From NCBI GenBank assembly GCA_963717945.1, contig CAVQXT010000007.1, positions 1,116,001 to 1,180,000 on the forward strand: a stretch of 64,000 nt of DNA, read 5' to 3'. The stretch comes from FEN-299 sp963717945. GTDB taxonomy: Bacteria; Acidobacteriota; Vicinamibacteria; Vicinamibacterales; Fen-181. Positions 17,038 through 26,241 of the stretch are shown piece by piece; the first letter of the stretch is position 1, and each line of letters starts with the position of its first letter. The translations under genes were made by a program, and so were the position numbers. The notes beneath the pieces were generated by a model, which did no database searches, was not told the DNA's origin, and saw only the letters and a list, made by a program, of their open reading frames with translations.

Positions 17038-19197
17038 ATGTCGCCTTCACCCGCGCCAGCCTCTGTCGCCGCTATCACCAGCCGCTGCCTGGCAGCGGCG
17101 CTGGTGGCCGCGCTCGGAGCGGCGGCCCTGGCCCAGGCGCCGCAGCCGCCGCCAACGACGCAGAAACCGCCGGCGACGGCCTCCCAGCCGCCGCGCGGCC
17201 AGACCGGCCAGCCCCAGCCTCCCGCCGCGCAACAGCAGCCTCCAACCTTCCGAGCCGAGGCGAACCTCGTCCGCGTCGACGTCTACCCGACGGCGGGCGG
17301 CAAGCCGGTCCCCGACCTCAAGCTGGACGACTTCGAGGTGCTCGAGGACAACGTCCCCCAGGAAGTCCGGACCTTCGAGCACGTCGTCGTCCAGGCGCCG
17401 ACCTCGGAGGAACTGGCCGCGCGGCGCGAGCCGAACACTGTCGCGCAGTCGCGGCAGATGGCCGCCGAGTCCAAGGCGCGCCTGTTCGTCCTCTATCTCG
17501 ACACCTACCACATCTCGCGGGGCGGCGCGATGTCGGTGCGCGACGCGCTCGTCCGCTTCCTGCGGAAGGCGCTCGGCCCCGACGACCTGATCGCCGTGAC
17601 GACGCCCGAACTCCCGGCGTCGACGGTGACCTTCGCGCGGCAGACCGGGAGCATCGAGGACCTGGTCGACAAGTTCTACCGCTGGAGCCGGCGCGATGCG
17701 CTCACTGAGTACGACCCGATCGAAGAGCAGTACATGCAGTGCTATCCGCCGTCGTCCGCCGACCACAGCACGGTTTCGCCGATCGCCCGCGAGATGATCG
17801 CGCGGCGCCGCGAGCGAATCACCCTCCAGTCGCTCAGCGAGCTGGTCTTCCACCTCGGCGGCATCCGCGAGGAGCGGAAGGCGGTGCTGGCGGTCAGCGA
17901 GGGCTGGGTGCTCTACCAGCAGAGCCGGGGGCTGACGCAGACGACCGCCGGGCAGATGAACATCGGCAGCCAGTTCCAGTCTCGCTGCGACAGCGATCGC
18001 CAGCAGTTGTCGATGGAAGACCATCAGCGCGACTTCCGGAACCTGGTCGACGATGCCAACCGCGCGAACGTGAGCTTCTATCCGCTCGACCCGCGCGGGC
18101 TGGTCGTGTTCGACCAGTCGCTCGCCACGGGGTTCATCGACGCCAACGTGGACTCGATCAACCTCAACTCGCGCCTCGAGTCGCTGCAGAACCTCGCCTC
18201 GGCCACCGACGGCATCGCGATCGTCAACAGCAACGACATCGACCGCGGCCTGCGGCGCGTGGTGGACGACCTGACGTCCTACTACCTGCTCGGCTATTAC
18301 CCGACCAACACGAAATACGATGGGCGGTTTCGCTCGATCAAGGTCCGCGTGAAGAGGCCGGGCATCGACCTTCGCTACCGCCGCGGATACCGCGCCGCGA
18401 CCAGGGAGGAAGTGGCGAGCCGCGCGGCGGCGGAGCCGGCGCCCGGCGCCGCGCCGTCGCCGACGGCGAGCGCCCTCTCCACCCTGTCGAAGTTCCGCAC
18501 CGACGCCGTCGTCCAGGCCCAGGGCGGATACACGTGGCTGGCGGCGCCCGACGGCGCCGTGCGCCCGACGCTCTGGCTCTTCGGCGAGTGGGACCCGGCG
18601 CTGGCGACGCGCGACGAGCAGTGGAAGCCGGGCGCGGACGTCACCATCGTCGTGACGGCGCCGGACAGGACTCCGCTGGACACGGTCCGGCAGACGTTGA
18701 CCCGCGACGCGCGGTCGTTCGACGTGCGGGTGCCGGTGCCGGCCGGCCAGACGGCGGGGGACTACAACGTGCGCATCACGACCAAGCCCGCGGGGGCGGT
18801 GCTCGGCACGACCGAGACGCTGCACATCGTCGTGCCCAAGTGGCCTGCCGCCGGCACGACCGCGGTCGGCCAGCCGGCGCTGTTCAGGCGCGGGCCGTTC
18901 ACCGGGCCCGGGTGGTTGGCGGCGGGGGACCTCAGGTTCAGGCGCCAGGAACGGATCAAGGTGGAGGTCAGCGTGATCGGGGCGATGACGGGCAGCAGCA
19001 TCCAGCTGCTGGACCGGACCGGCCATCCGCTCCCGATACCCGTCACCGCCGCCGAGCGCGACGAGACGGGCACCAGGGTCCTCTCGGGCGAAGCCACGCT
19101 CGCGCCGCTCGGCACGGGCGACTACGTGCTCGAGGTCACCATCAGGCAGGGGGACACGACGCAGAAGGTGCTCGCCGCCTTCCGCATCATTCCGTAG
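17038..19197 (+). CDS. secreted VWFA-related protein (acidobacterial type)
   Basis: This encodes 719 residues from ATG 17038; the TTG at 17002 lies inside the inverted repeat and is less likely. A signal peptide (residues 15-36, ending AALAQA) is followed by a Pro/Gln-rich linker to about residue 68. An N-terminal beta domain (RVDVYPTAGGKPVPDLKLDDFEVLEDNV) precedes a von Willebrand A-like fold (LFVLYLDTYHIS, then SSYYLLGY-like DLTSYYLLGYYPTN). This arrangement is the VWFA-related family abundant in Acidobacteria, and the A-domain metal site is only partly kept. The C-terminal 250 residues are beta-rich. The role is unknown and may be cell-surface binding. Confidence 0.85.
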   Translation: MSPSPAPASVAAITSRCLAAALVAALGAAALAQAPQPPPTTQKPPATASQPPRGQTGQPQPPAAQQQPPTFRAEANLVRVDVYPTAGGKPVPDLKLDDFEVLEDNVPQEVRTFEHVVVQAPTSEELAARREPNTVAQSRQMAAESKARLFVLYLDTYHISRGGAMSVRDALVRFLRKALGPDDLIAVTTPELPASTVTFARQTGSIEDLVDKFYRWSRRDALTEYDPIEEQYMQCYPPSSADHSTVSPIAREMIARRRERITLQSLSELVFHLGGIREERKAVLAVSEGWVLYQQSRGLTQTTAGQMNIGSQFQSRCDSDRQQLSMEDHQRDFRNLVDDANRANVSFYPLDPRGLVVFDQSLATGFIDANVDSINLNSRLESLQNLASATDGIAIVNSNDIDRGLRRVVDDLTSYYLLGYYPTNTKYDGRFRSIKVRVKRPGIDLRYRRGYRAATREEVASRAAAEPAPGAAPSPTASALSTLSKFRTDAVVQAQGGYTWLAAPDGAVRPTLWLFGEWDPALATRDEQWKPGADVTIVVTAPDRTPLDTVRQTLTRDARSFDVRVPVPAGQTAGDYNVRITTKPAGAVLGTTETLHIVVPKWPAAGTTAVGQPALFRRGPFTGPGWLAAGDLRFRRQERIKVEVSVIGAMTGSSIQLLDRTGHPLPIPVTAAERDETGTRVLSGEATLAPLGTGDYVLEVTIRQGDTTQKVLAAFRIIP

Positions 19198-19219
19198 GGA
19201 CGAGGGACGGGGGACGGGG

Positions 19220-19304
19220 GCTTTGGGCTCTGGGCTTTGGGCTCCCGGCAGTGTCCGGCTCCAGGCCTGAAGCCAGACACCGCCAAGAGTCGAGAGCCCA
19301 AAGC
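19220..19304. terminator. inverted repeats between convergent genes
   Basis: GCTTTGGGCTCT (19220-19231) pairs with AGAGCCCAAAGC (19293-19304). Inside, GTGTCCGGCT (19251-19260) pairs with AGCCAGACAC (19271-19280) with one mismatch. Lying between two converging genes, it probably acts as a two-way terminator. CTGAAGCC words here recur at 37861-37943 and 38655-38722. Confidence 0.55.
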
Positions 19305-19312
19305 CTGAAGCC

Positions 19313-21397
19313 CTACATGACTGCTGTCGGAGGCGCGGGCTCGTCGGCGGCGCCGGCCTTCCGCAGCGGGACCGCAATCAGGTACCACACCAGGAACGCC
19401 AGCACCGGGATGGCTATCCAGGGGGCGTAAGTCTCGAACCCCGAGACGGACCAGAACTGGTGGCTTCCGCGGAAGCCGACGACGGCCGCGATGAACAGGC
19501 CGATGAGCGCTTCGCCGGCAATCAGCCCCGAGGCCGCCAGCACCCCCGCGTTCTCGACCCGCGCCTTCTGCGCCGCGTTGTAGCCGCGCTTGTCGCGTAA
19601 CTTGTCCACCAGGCCGCGCACCAGGCCGCCGACGAAGATGGCCGCCGTCGTTTCGAGCGGCAGATACATGCCGACCGAGAAGAGCATGGGGCTCCTGACC
19701 TTGACCAGGATGAACGCGATCCCCATCGCGATCCCGACCAGGACGAGCGGCCACGCCATCTCTCCGCCGACGATGCCGTTGGAGAGGGCCGCCATCAGGC
19801 CGGCCTGAGGCGCCGGGTAGGTCTTGCCGCCGAAGCCGCCGAGCACCGGGCCGAACTGCGCCACGTCGGAGGTGTGCATCAGGTAGAGCGGGAAGAACAT
19901 CACCGCGCCGGCGAAGATGACGCCCATGACGTCGCCCACCTGCATCTTCCACGGCGTGCCGCCCAGGATGTGGCCCACCTTCAGGTCCTGCAGCATCTCG
20001 CCCGCGACGGCGGACGAGACGCAGCCGATCGCCGCGACCGCCAGCACCGCGAGCACGCCCTCGTCTCCCTTCGCGCCGACGATGACCATCGTCAGGGCGG
20101 CCACGACGACGGTGGCCAGCGTCAGGCCCGACAGCGGGTTGTTCGACGATCCGATCAGCCCGACGAGATTGCCGGAGACCGCCGCGAAGAAGAACCCGGT
20201 GACGAACATCACGATCGCCGCGACGACGGCCGAGAGCAGCGACTGCGTGAAGTAGAAGTACAGCGTCACCATCAGGGCCACGATGACGGCGATCACCAGG
20301 CCGACGATGCGCAGCGAGAGGTCCTGCTGCGTCCGCCGCGTCTCGGCCTGCACCGCTGCCGTCTTCTTCACGTCCGCGATGCCGCGCTTGACGCCGAGGA
20401 TCAGGTTCTTCCTCATCTTGAAGAGCGTGTAGCAGGCCCCGACGAGCATGCCGCCCACGGCGATCGGCCGCACGATGAACCGGTACAGGTGCGCGACGAT
20501 GCCGGCCCAGGCCGCGGCCTCGTTGCCGTTGTTCAGCGCCATGTACTGGTCGATGAGCGTCGGGCCGACGAAGTAGACGAGCAGCGGCACGAACAGCCCC
20601 CACGCGAGCAAGCCGCCGGCGAAGTTCAGCGCGCCGAGCTCGGGGCCGATGATGTAGCCGACGCCCAGGTAGGCGGGCGTGACGGCCGGGGCCGAGAAGC
20701 TCGTGATCCCGCCGGTCTGCAGCTTGACGGACGTGTCGGTCATGCCCAGCCTGACGAAGCTCTGCTTGAGCTTGCCCACGGCGACGGTGAAGTCGTTCGA
20801 CGACCGGAAGATCCCGAACCCGTCCAGCAGCTTGACGACCGCGCCCACGCCCATCGCGCGGAACAGTTGCAGCGCGGCGTCGGCCCCCTTCTGGCCGGCC
20901 TTGTGAATCTCGCTGGCCGCCACCGATTCGGGGAAGGGAAGCCCGGGGTCCTCGACCATGACGCGCCGGAGGACGGTGACGAACATGATCCCCAGGATGC
21001 CGCCCAGGATCATCAGGCACGAGGCCAGGAGGTATTCCTGGAACATGTGCGCCGGGTCGAACTTCCACAATTTCAGGATGACGAACGCCGGCACCGTGAA
21101 GATGGCGCCCGCGGCGACCGATTCGCCGATCGACCCGACGGTTCGGGCGAAGTTCTCCTCGAGCACGCTGCCCCTGAACAGGCGCAGGACGGCCATGCCG
21201 ATGACGGCCGCCGGGTAGGTGGCGGCGATCGTCATGCCGGCCCGGAGCCCGAGGTAAGCGTTGGCCGCGCCGAGGACGACGCACATGACAAGGCCGAGGA
21301 CGAGCGCCCGAAGCGTGAACTCGTTCATCGTCGTGTTGTCAGGCACGAGCGGCTGGAACCCGGTCTTCTGCTGCTGGTCGGAGGATGGCTGGCTCAT
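19313..21397 (-). CDS. OPT family oligopeptide transporter
   Basis: This encodes 694 residues from ATG 21397 (MSQPSSDQQQ); the frame upstream is a Pro/Arg-rich read-through. There are about 14-16 hydrophobic segments, beginning with FTLRALVLGLVMCVVLGAANAYLGLRAGMTI, the typical first helix of the family. A GLPFPESVAASEIH segment is the conserved substrate-path motif. The family imports oligopeptides or metal chelates using the proton gradient at the inner membrane. It fits with the secreted peptidases encoded nearby. A cytoplasmic loop near residue 330 is basic. Confidence 0.9.
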   Translation of the reverse strand: MSQPSSDQQQKTGFQPLVPDNTTMNEFTLRALVLGLVMCVVLGAANAYLGLRAGMTIAATYPAAVIGMAVLRLFRGSVLEENFARTVGSIGESVAAGAIFTVPAFVILKLWKFDPAHMFQEYLLASCLMILGGILGIMFVTVLRRVMVEDPGLPFPESVAASEIHKAGQKGADAALQLFRAMGVGAVVKLLDGFGIFRSSNDFTVAVGKLKQSFVRLGMTDTSVKLQTGGITSFSAPAVTPAYLGVGYIIGPELGALNFAGGLLAWGLFVPLLVYFVGPTLIDQYMALNNGNEAAAWAGIVAHLYRFIVRPIAVGGMLVGACYTLFKMRKNLILGVKRGIADVKKTAAVQAETRRTQQDLSLRIVGLVIAVIVALMVTLYFYFTQSLLSAVVAAIVMFVTGFFFAAVSGNLVGLIGSSNNPLSGLTLATVVVAALTMVIVGAKGDEGVLAVLAVAAIGCVSSAVAGEMLQDLKVGHILGGTPWKMQVGDVMGVIFAGAVMFFPLYLMHTSDVAQFGPVLGGFGGKTYPAPQAGLMAALSNGIVGGEMAWPLVLVGIAMGIAFILVKVRSPMLFSVGMYLPLETTAAIFVGGLVRGLVDKLRDKRGYNAAQKARVENAGVLAASGLIAGEALIGLFIAAVVGFRGSHQFWSVSGFETYAPWIAIPVLAFLVWYLIAVPLRKAGAADEPAPPTAVM

Positions 21398-21492
21398 GAG
21401 GGCGCATCTTAGCATGCGTTCGCGCGTTTTGAGCCAGCCGGGCGCGGCCCGCTCCGGCCGGGCGGCCCCGGGTCTCATAGCGTCGATCGCGC

Positions 21493-21522
21493 TTGACCCC
21501 GGGGGAAGCTGTTCCGTAGAAT
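21493..21522 (+). promoter_or_regulatory. promoter of rex operon
   Basis: TTGACC at 21493-21498 and TAGAAT at 21517-21522 are 18 bases apart. Transcription would start near 21529, six bases before ATG 21535, so the mRNA leader is very short. Confidence 0.65.
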
Positions 21523-21534
21523 CACGTCAAACTC

Positions 21535-22206
21535 ATGAAAGCGCGCAACAAGAAGAGTTCCGGCGCCGATCAGGTGTCGGAACTGACCACCAATCGCCTG
21601 TCCATCTACCTGCGCTGCCTCGACCACCTGTCGGGCGCGGGCGTGCGGACGGTGTCGTCGCGCTCGCTCGCGGCTCAGTTCGGCCTCAATGCCGCGCAGA
21701 TTCGCAAGGACCTGGCCTGGTTCGGCGAGTTCGGCGTGCGGGGGGTCGGTTATTCGGTGGACGGCCTGACGGCCCACTTGCGCACGATCCTCGGCCTCGG
21801 CGAGCCGATCCGCGTCGCGGTGATCGGGGCCGGAAATCTCGGCCAGGCGCTGGCGGACTACCCGGGCTTCCCGAACGACGGGTTCATGCCGGTCGCGCTG
21901 TTCGACCGGGCGACGATCAAGATCGGCACGCGGTCCAAGGGCGGCGTCCCGATCTTCCACATCAGGCGGCTCCCCGCCATCGTCCGCAAGGAGGGGATTC
22001 GCATCGCCATGATCGCCGTGCCGGCCGCGGCTGTTCAGCAGGTGGCGAACGCGGCGGTCGCCGCGGGCCTGCGGGCGATCCTCAATTTCGCGCCCGGGAG
22101 CGTCACCGTGCCGCCGGGCGTCAAGGTGAAGAACGTCGACCTCACCGTGTCGCTCGAAGGCCTGGCGTACCACCTGGCGAATGTCGTTCATGCCAAGACG
22201 AACTGA
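21535..22206 (+). CDS. rex: redox-sensing transcriptional repressor Rex
   Basis: This encodes 223 residues, the usual length. Residues 15-80 are a winged helix with the Rex signature SSRSLAAQFGLNAAQIRKDLAWFGEFG. Residues 85-215 form a Rossmann domain, with the NAD(H)-binding glycine motif in AVIGAGNLGQAL and the D of LFDRATIKIG. Rex binds operators when the NADH/NAD ratio is low and releases them when NADH rises, controlling fermentation and respiration genes. It is the first gene of a three-gene run with moaC and a dehydrogenase, and it overlaps the next start. Confidence 0.95.
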   Translation: MKARNKKSSGADQVSELTTNRLSIYLRCLDHLSGAGVRTVSSRSLAAQFGLNAAQIRKDLAWFGEFGVRGVGYSVDGLTAHLRTILGLGEPIRVAVIGAGNLGQALADYPGFPNDGFMPVALFDRATIKIGTRSKGGVPIFHIRRLPAIVRKEGIRIAMIAVPAAAVQQVANAAVAAGLRAILNFAPGSVTVPPGVKVKNVDLTVSLEGLAYHLANVVHAKTN

Positions 22207-22684
22207 GAAAGCCGCGGCCCGGCTGTCGCACGTGGACAGCGCGGGACGGGTCCGGATGGTGGACGTCAGCCGGAAGGCCGCCACCGCGCGCGAGGCTGTC
22301 GCGCGGGGCCACATCAGCATGTCGCCCGCGGCCATCGAGGCCATACGGACGGGGCGTGTGGCCAAGGGGGACCCGCTCCAGGCCGCGCGGCTCGCCGGCA
22401 TCATGGGGGCCAAGCGGACCGCCGACCTCGTGCCGCTCTGCCACCCGCTGCCGCTCACGCACGTCGGCGTCGAGCTGACGGCCACGCCCGACGGATACGA
22501 CATCGAGGCGCGCGCCCGCACGACCGCCCCGACCGGCGTCGAGATGGAGGCGCTGACGGCCGTCTCGGTGGCCGCGCTGACCGTCTACGACATGCTCAAG
22601 GCGGTGGACAAGAGGATGGTCATCGGCGGGATTCGGCTGATGGAGAAGCGGGGAGGCCGCTCGGGCGAATGGCGGAGGGAATGA
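22181..22684 (+). CDS. moaC: cyclic pyranopterin monophosphate synthase
   Basis: This encodes 167 residues from ATG 22181 (22190 possible), overlapping the end of rex by 17-26 bases. Conserved MoaC segments are present: HVDSAGRVRMVDVS, KRTADLVPLCHPLPL, TGVEMEALTAVSVAALTVYDM and the catalytic Lys-Asp region MLKAVDKRMVI. The enzyme converts the MoaA product to cyclic pyranopterin monophosphate in molybdenum cofactor synthesis. No other moa gene lies in the window. Confidence 0.95.
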   Translation: MSFMPRRTEKAAARLSHVDSAGRVRMVDVSRKAATAREAVARGHISMSPAAIEAIRTGRVAKGDPLQAARLAGIMGAKRTADLVPLCHPLPLTHVGVELTATPDGYDIEARARTTAPTGVEMEALTAVSVAALTVYDMLKAVDKRMVIGGIRLMEKRGGRSGEWRRE

Positions 22685-23652
22685 AAGTCGTCACATCGGT
22701 CTACTCGGACCCCACCTGGACGCTCCCCGTCGCCGAGGTCGAACGGCTTTGCCACGCGTTTCCGCACTCCACGATCGTCAACGCGCCGTCGCGTGAAGAG
22801 CGCCTGCGGGAGCTGCCCGACGCCGACGTCGCGTTTCTCTCGCAGCTCCAGCCCGACGAGTTCGCCGCGGCCTCCCGCCTCCGCTGGATCCAGAGCCCGG
22901 CGGCGGGCGTCGCGAGCCTGCTGTTCCCGGCCCTTCGCGACAGCCGCGTGATCCTCACCAACGCGCGCGGCATCCACGGCGACGCCATGGCCGAGCACGT
23001 CATCGGCCTGGCCATCGTGCTGTTCCGGCAGATGCACGCCGCTCTCCGGGACCAGGTGGGCCACGCCTGGCGCAAGCCGCCCCAGGCCGCCTTCCGGATG
23101 CTGCGCGGACGTGTCTGCGGCGTCGTCGGCCTCGGCTCGATCGGGACGGCGGTGGCCGAGCGGGCGGCCGCCATGGGGATGGAAGTCATCGCCGTGCGCC
23201 GGCGGATCGACGAGCCGCGCCCCGCCCCGGTGTCGGCGGTCTACCCGCCGTCGGGACTGTCTGTCTTGCTCGGCCGGGCGGACGTCGTCGTCCTCACCGC
23301 CCCCCTGACGGGAGACACTCGGGGGCTCATCGGCGCGGCCGAGCTTCGGCAGATGCGACCGGGCGCGGTGCTCATCAACGTGTCGAGGGGTAAGCTGGTG
23401 AAAGAGGGTGAGCTGGCGGCGGAGCTCTCGCGCGGCACCATCGCCGGGGCGGCGCTCGACGTGTTCGAGCACGAGCCGCTCTCGCCAGACAGCCCGCTAT
23501 GGGACCTGCCGAACGTCGTCATCACGCCGCACACGTCGGCGTTCAGGGACGATTACTGGACGCTCGCGGTGGACCTCCTCGCGTCGAACCTGCGCCGCTT
23601 CGAGCGGGGCGAAGCGCTGGCGAACGTCGTCGACAAACGCGCGGGCTATTGA
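22681..23652 (+). CDS. D-isomer specific 2-hydroxyacid dehydrogenase
   Basis: This encodes 323 residues from ATG 22681, which overlaps the moaC stop as ATGA; ATG 22669 is an alternative. The NAD-binding motif is GVVGLGSIGTAV. Catalytic residues are visible as R in NVSRGKLV, E in EHEPL and H in TPHTSAFRD, the R-E-H set of this family. The NAD-domain loop lacks a clear Asp after the second strand (AVRRRIDE), which suggests NADP use. The reaction is reduction of a 2-keto acid to a D-2-hydroxy acid, with the substrate not predictable. Linkage to rex suggests a redox-related role. Confidence 0.88.
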   Translation: MKVVTSVYSDPTWTLPVAEVERLCHAFPHSTIVNAPSREERLRELPDADVAFLSQLQPDEFAAASRLRWIQSPAAGVASLLFPALRDSRVILTNARGIHGDAMAEHVIGLAIVLFRQMHAALRDQVGHAWRKPPQAAFRMLRGRVCGVVGLGSIGTAVAERAAAMGMEVIAVRRRIDEPRPAPVSAVYPPSGLSVLLGRADVVVLTAPLTGDTRGLIGAAELRQMRPGAVLINVSRGKLVKEGELAAELSRGTIAGAALDVFEHEPLSPDSPLWDLPNVVITPHTSAFRDDYWTLAVDLLASNLRRFERGEALANVVDKRAGY

Positions 23653-23699
23653 TTTGGGGTTTTGGGTTCTGCCGACTTTTGAGTAGAATTCGCAATCCT

Positions 23700-25505
23700 G
23701 TGGAGAACAACGACCGGTTCACCCTGGCCGACCTGACATTCCGGTGTCTGGATCGGTTTGCCAAGCCCGACATCCTGTGCCGCTGCGAAGAGCGCGGCAG
23801 CCACTCCCGATCCACCGCGCAACTGTTCGAGGAGACCCGCGCCCTCAGCCTGGGCCTGCGCGCCCTGGGCCTCGCGGCCGGCGACCGCGTGGCCCTCATC
23901 AGCGACAGCCGGCCCGAGTGGGTCACGAGCGACCTGGCCATTCTCGCGGCGGGCGCCGTCACGGTGCCGGTTTACCCCACGCTGTCTTCGCCGCAGGCCT
24001 GGTTCATCCTGGCCGAGAGCGGCGCGCGGATCGCCATCGTGGCCAACGCGTCGCAGGTGGACAAGATCAACGAGGCCGTCCCGGCCGCGTACGAGCTCGA
24101 GACGATCGTGGTCATGGACGGCGACGCGAAGGGCGGGCGTTTCCGCGTGCTGACCCTCTCCGAGGTGGCGGACCGCGGGAGGGCCATCCTCGACGCCGAC
24201 CCGTCGGCCGAGGAACGGTACCGCAAGACCGCCGCCGAAGTCCGGCCCGAGTCGCTCGCGACCATCGTTTACACGTCGGGCACGACGGGCGATCCCAAGG
24301 GGGTCATGCTGACCCACCGGAACATCGTCTCCAACGTGCTGGCGACGCAAGGGTGGCTCAGCCTGGACCCGAGCGACCGGATCCTGTCGTTCCTTCCCCT
24401 CAGCCACGTGTTCGAGCGGGTCGTGCTGTTCCGGTGCCTGTACGACGGGGTGAGCATCTACTTCGCGGAGAGCATGGCCAGCGTGGCCCGCGACCTGCTG
24501 CGCGTGAAGCCGACGATCATGACGGGCGTGCCGAGGGCGTGGGAGAAGTTCTACCAGGCGATCCAGGACGGCCTGAAGGCGCTCGGCGGCCCGCGAAAGA
24601 CCCTGGCCGACTGGGGCATCGGCGTCGGCTTCGAGTACGCAAGGCTGTGGCTGTCCGGAAGGAAGATCCCGACCTGGCTGCGCGTCAGGCGCACGGTGGC
24701 CGACACGCTCGTCTTCGCGAAGATCAGGGAGCGCGTCGGCGGCCGCATCCGCTTCCTGGTGTCGGGCAGCGCGCCGCTCTCGGCCAAGATCGGCGAGTTC
24801 TTCTTCGCGATCAACCTGCCGATCCTCGAGGCGTACGGCCTGACCGAAAGCTCGCCGGGGATCTCGGGCAACCCGATGGCCGCGCCGCGTCTCGGCACGG
24901 TGGGCAAGCCGCTGCCGGGCGTCGAGGTGCGCATCGCGTCCGACGGCGAGATCCTCGTCCGCGGCCCGAACGTCATGCAGGGCTATTACAAGCGGAAGGA
25001 AGCCACCGAGGAGACGCTGACCGGCGGCTGGCTCCACACCGGCGACATCGGGGAGGTGAGCGCCGACGGCTACCTGTCCATCACCGACAGGAAGAAGGAC
25101 CTGATCGTGACGTCGGGCGGCAAGAAGATTGCGCCGCAGCCGCTCGAGAACCTGCTCAAGGCCGACCCGCTCATCTCCGAGGCGGTGCTCATCGGCGAGC
25201 AGCGGAAGTTCCCCGCGGCCCTGCTCGTCCCGGACTTCGCCAGGCTGGAGGCGCGGTTTGCGGCCATGAAGCTGCGCGCCGCCTCGCGCGAGGAGCTGGT
25301 GCGCCATCCCGAGGTGCTGCGGCTCTACCAGGACGTCCTGGATCGGCTGAACGGGAGCCTGGCGCAGTTCGAGCGCGTCAAGCGGTTCGCGCTGCTGCCG
25401 TCCGAGTTCACGATGGAGCGCGGCGAGCTGACGCCGACGATGAAGGTGCGGCGCCAGGTGGTGGAGCAGCGCTGGCGGCCGCTCATCGAGACGATCTACG
25501 GGTAG
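23700..25505 (+). CDS. long-chain acyl-CoA synthetase (AMP-forming)
   Basis: This encodes 601 residues from GTG 23700; earlier codons in the frame overlap the dehydrogenase gene. A promoter-like pair TTGGGT (23662-23667) and TAGAAT (23684-23689) would place transcription almost at the start codon. The P-loop-like motif YTSGTTGDPKGVMLTH, the AYGLTESSPG motif, the GWLHTGDIG hinge and K-containing DRKKDLIVTSGGKKI motif identify an AMP-binding ligase of the FadD/long-chain type. It activates fatty acids to acyl-CoA for degradation or lipid synthesis. It stands alone, followed by a palindromic terminator. Confidence 0.92.
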   Translation: MENNDRFTLADLTFRCLDRFAKPDILCRCEERGSHSRSTAQLFEETRALSLGLRALGLAAGDRVALISDSRPEWVTSDLAILAAGAVTVPVYPTLSSPQAWFILAESGARIAIVANASQVDKINEAVPAAYELETIVVMDGDAKGGRFRVLTLSEVADRGRAILDADPSAEERYRKTAAEVRPESLATIVYTSGTTGDPKGVMLTHRNIVSNVLATQGWLSLDPSDRILSFLPLSHVFERVVLFRCLYDGVSIYFAESMASVARDLLRVKPTIMTGVPRAWEKFYQAIQDGLKALGGPRKTLADWGIGVGFEYARLWLSGRKIPTWLRVRRTVADTLVFAKIRERVGGRIRFLVSGSAPLSAKIGEFFFAINLPILEAYGLTESSPGISGNPMAAPRLGTVGKPLPGVEVRIASDGEILVRGPNVMQGYYKRKEATEETLTGGWLHTGDIGEVSADGYLSITDRKKDLIVTSGGKKIAPQPLENLLKADPLISEAVLIGEQRKFPAALLVPDFARLEARFAAMKLRAASREELVRHPEVLRLYQDVLDRLNGSLAQFERVKRFALLPSEFTMERGELTPTMKVRRQVVEQRWRPLIETIYG

Positions 25506-25519
25506 GACCCTCACCTGAC

Positions 25520-25543
25520 AGCGCAGGGCTTAAGCCCTGCGCT
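25520..25543. terminator. perfect palindrome between convergent genes
   Basis: A 24-base perfect palindrome has 10-bp arms AGCGCAGGGC and GCCCTGCGCT around TTAA. It lies between the ligase (+) and lepB (-) stops and probably terminates both. Confidence 0.6.
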
Positions 25544-25576
25544 ATCTGACGTGCCCTGCGCTCTCCGCGAAGCCTT

Positions 25577-26194
25577 CTACTGGAAGATCCTCGCCTGAGG
25601 CACCGGCCACCACCTCACCTGCACCTTGCCGATGATGTACTTCTTCGGCACCATGCCCCATTGACGGCTGTCGGAGCTGTTGTTCCGGTGGTCGCCCATG
25701 ACGAAGTAATACCCCTCCGGGATCACCTGCGGGCCGTAGTCGTCGTGGCTTCGGAACTCGTTCGGCACGTAATCGTCGTTGAGCGGCACGTCGTTCACAT
25801 AGACGCGGCCGTCCACGATGCGCACCATGTCGCCTTCCTCGGCGATGACCCGCTTGACGAACGACTTGTCCGGGTTCACCGGGTAGTACAACATCACGAT
25901 GTCGCCCTTGCGGGGCGAACTGATCCGGTAGATCAGCTTGTTGACGATCAACCGGTCCTGGTCCTCGAGCGTCGGGGCCATGCTCATCCCCTCGACCCGG
26001 GCGACCTGGAATCCGAACGTGACGATGAGGACCGCATAGACGGCGGCCGAGGCCACGGTCCTGATCCAGGCCCAGACTTCGTCGCGGATCCTGGCCAGGG
26101 TGGCGTTGGTGGAAGACACGGCCGGGCGCGGACGAGCCGTCCGCGTGCGGGCGGCGGCACCCGTGACCGGGTCGGCGCCCGCGCCGTCGTCCAC
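25577..26194 (-). CDS. lepB: signal peptidase I
   Basis: This encodes 205 residues if GTG 26194 is the start; the frame is open further upstream without a better start, and the regulator gene before it ends at 26242. One membrane helix (TVASAAVYAVLIVTFGF) is followed by box B with nucleophile Ser in EGMSMAPTL, box D with the general-base Lys in FVKRVIAEEGD, and box E in GDHRNNSSDSR. The enzyme removes signal peptides from exported proteins at the inner membrane. The N-terminal 40 residues are Ala/Thr/Arg-rich and unusual. Confidence 0.9.
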   Translation of the reverse strand: MDDGAGADPVTGAAARTRTARPRPAVSSTNATLARIRDEVWAWIRTVASAAVYAVLIVTFGFQVARVEGMSMAPTLEDQDRLIVNKLIYRISSPRKGDIVMLYYPVNPDKSFVKRVIAEEGDMVRIVDGRVYVNDVPLNDDYVPNEFRSHDDYGPQVIPEGYYFVMGDHRNNSSDSRQWGMVPKKYIIGKVQVRWWPVPQARIFQ

Positions 26195-26241
26195 CCTGGG
26201 CGACCAGGGCAGCCAGGGCTCCGGCGTGATGGGCGTCGCCG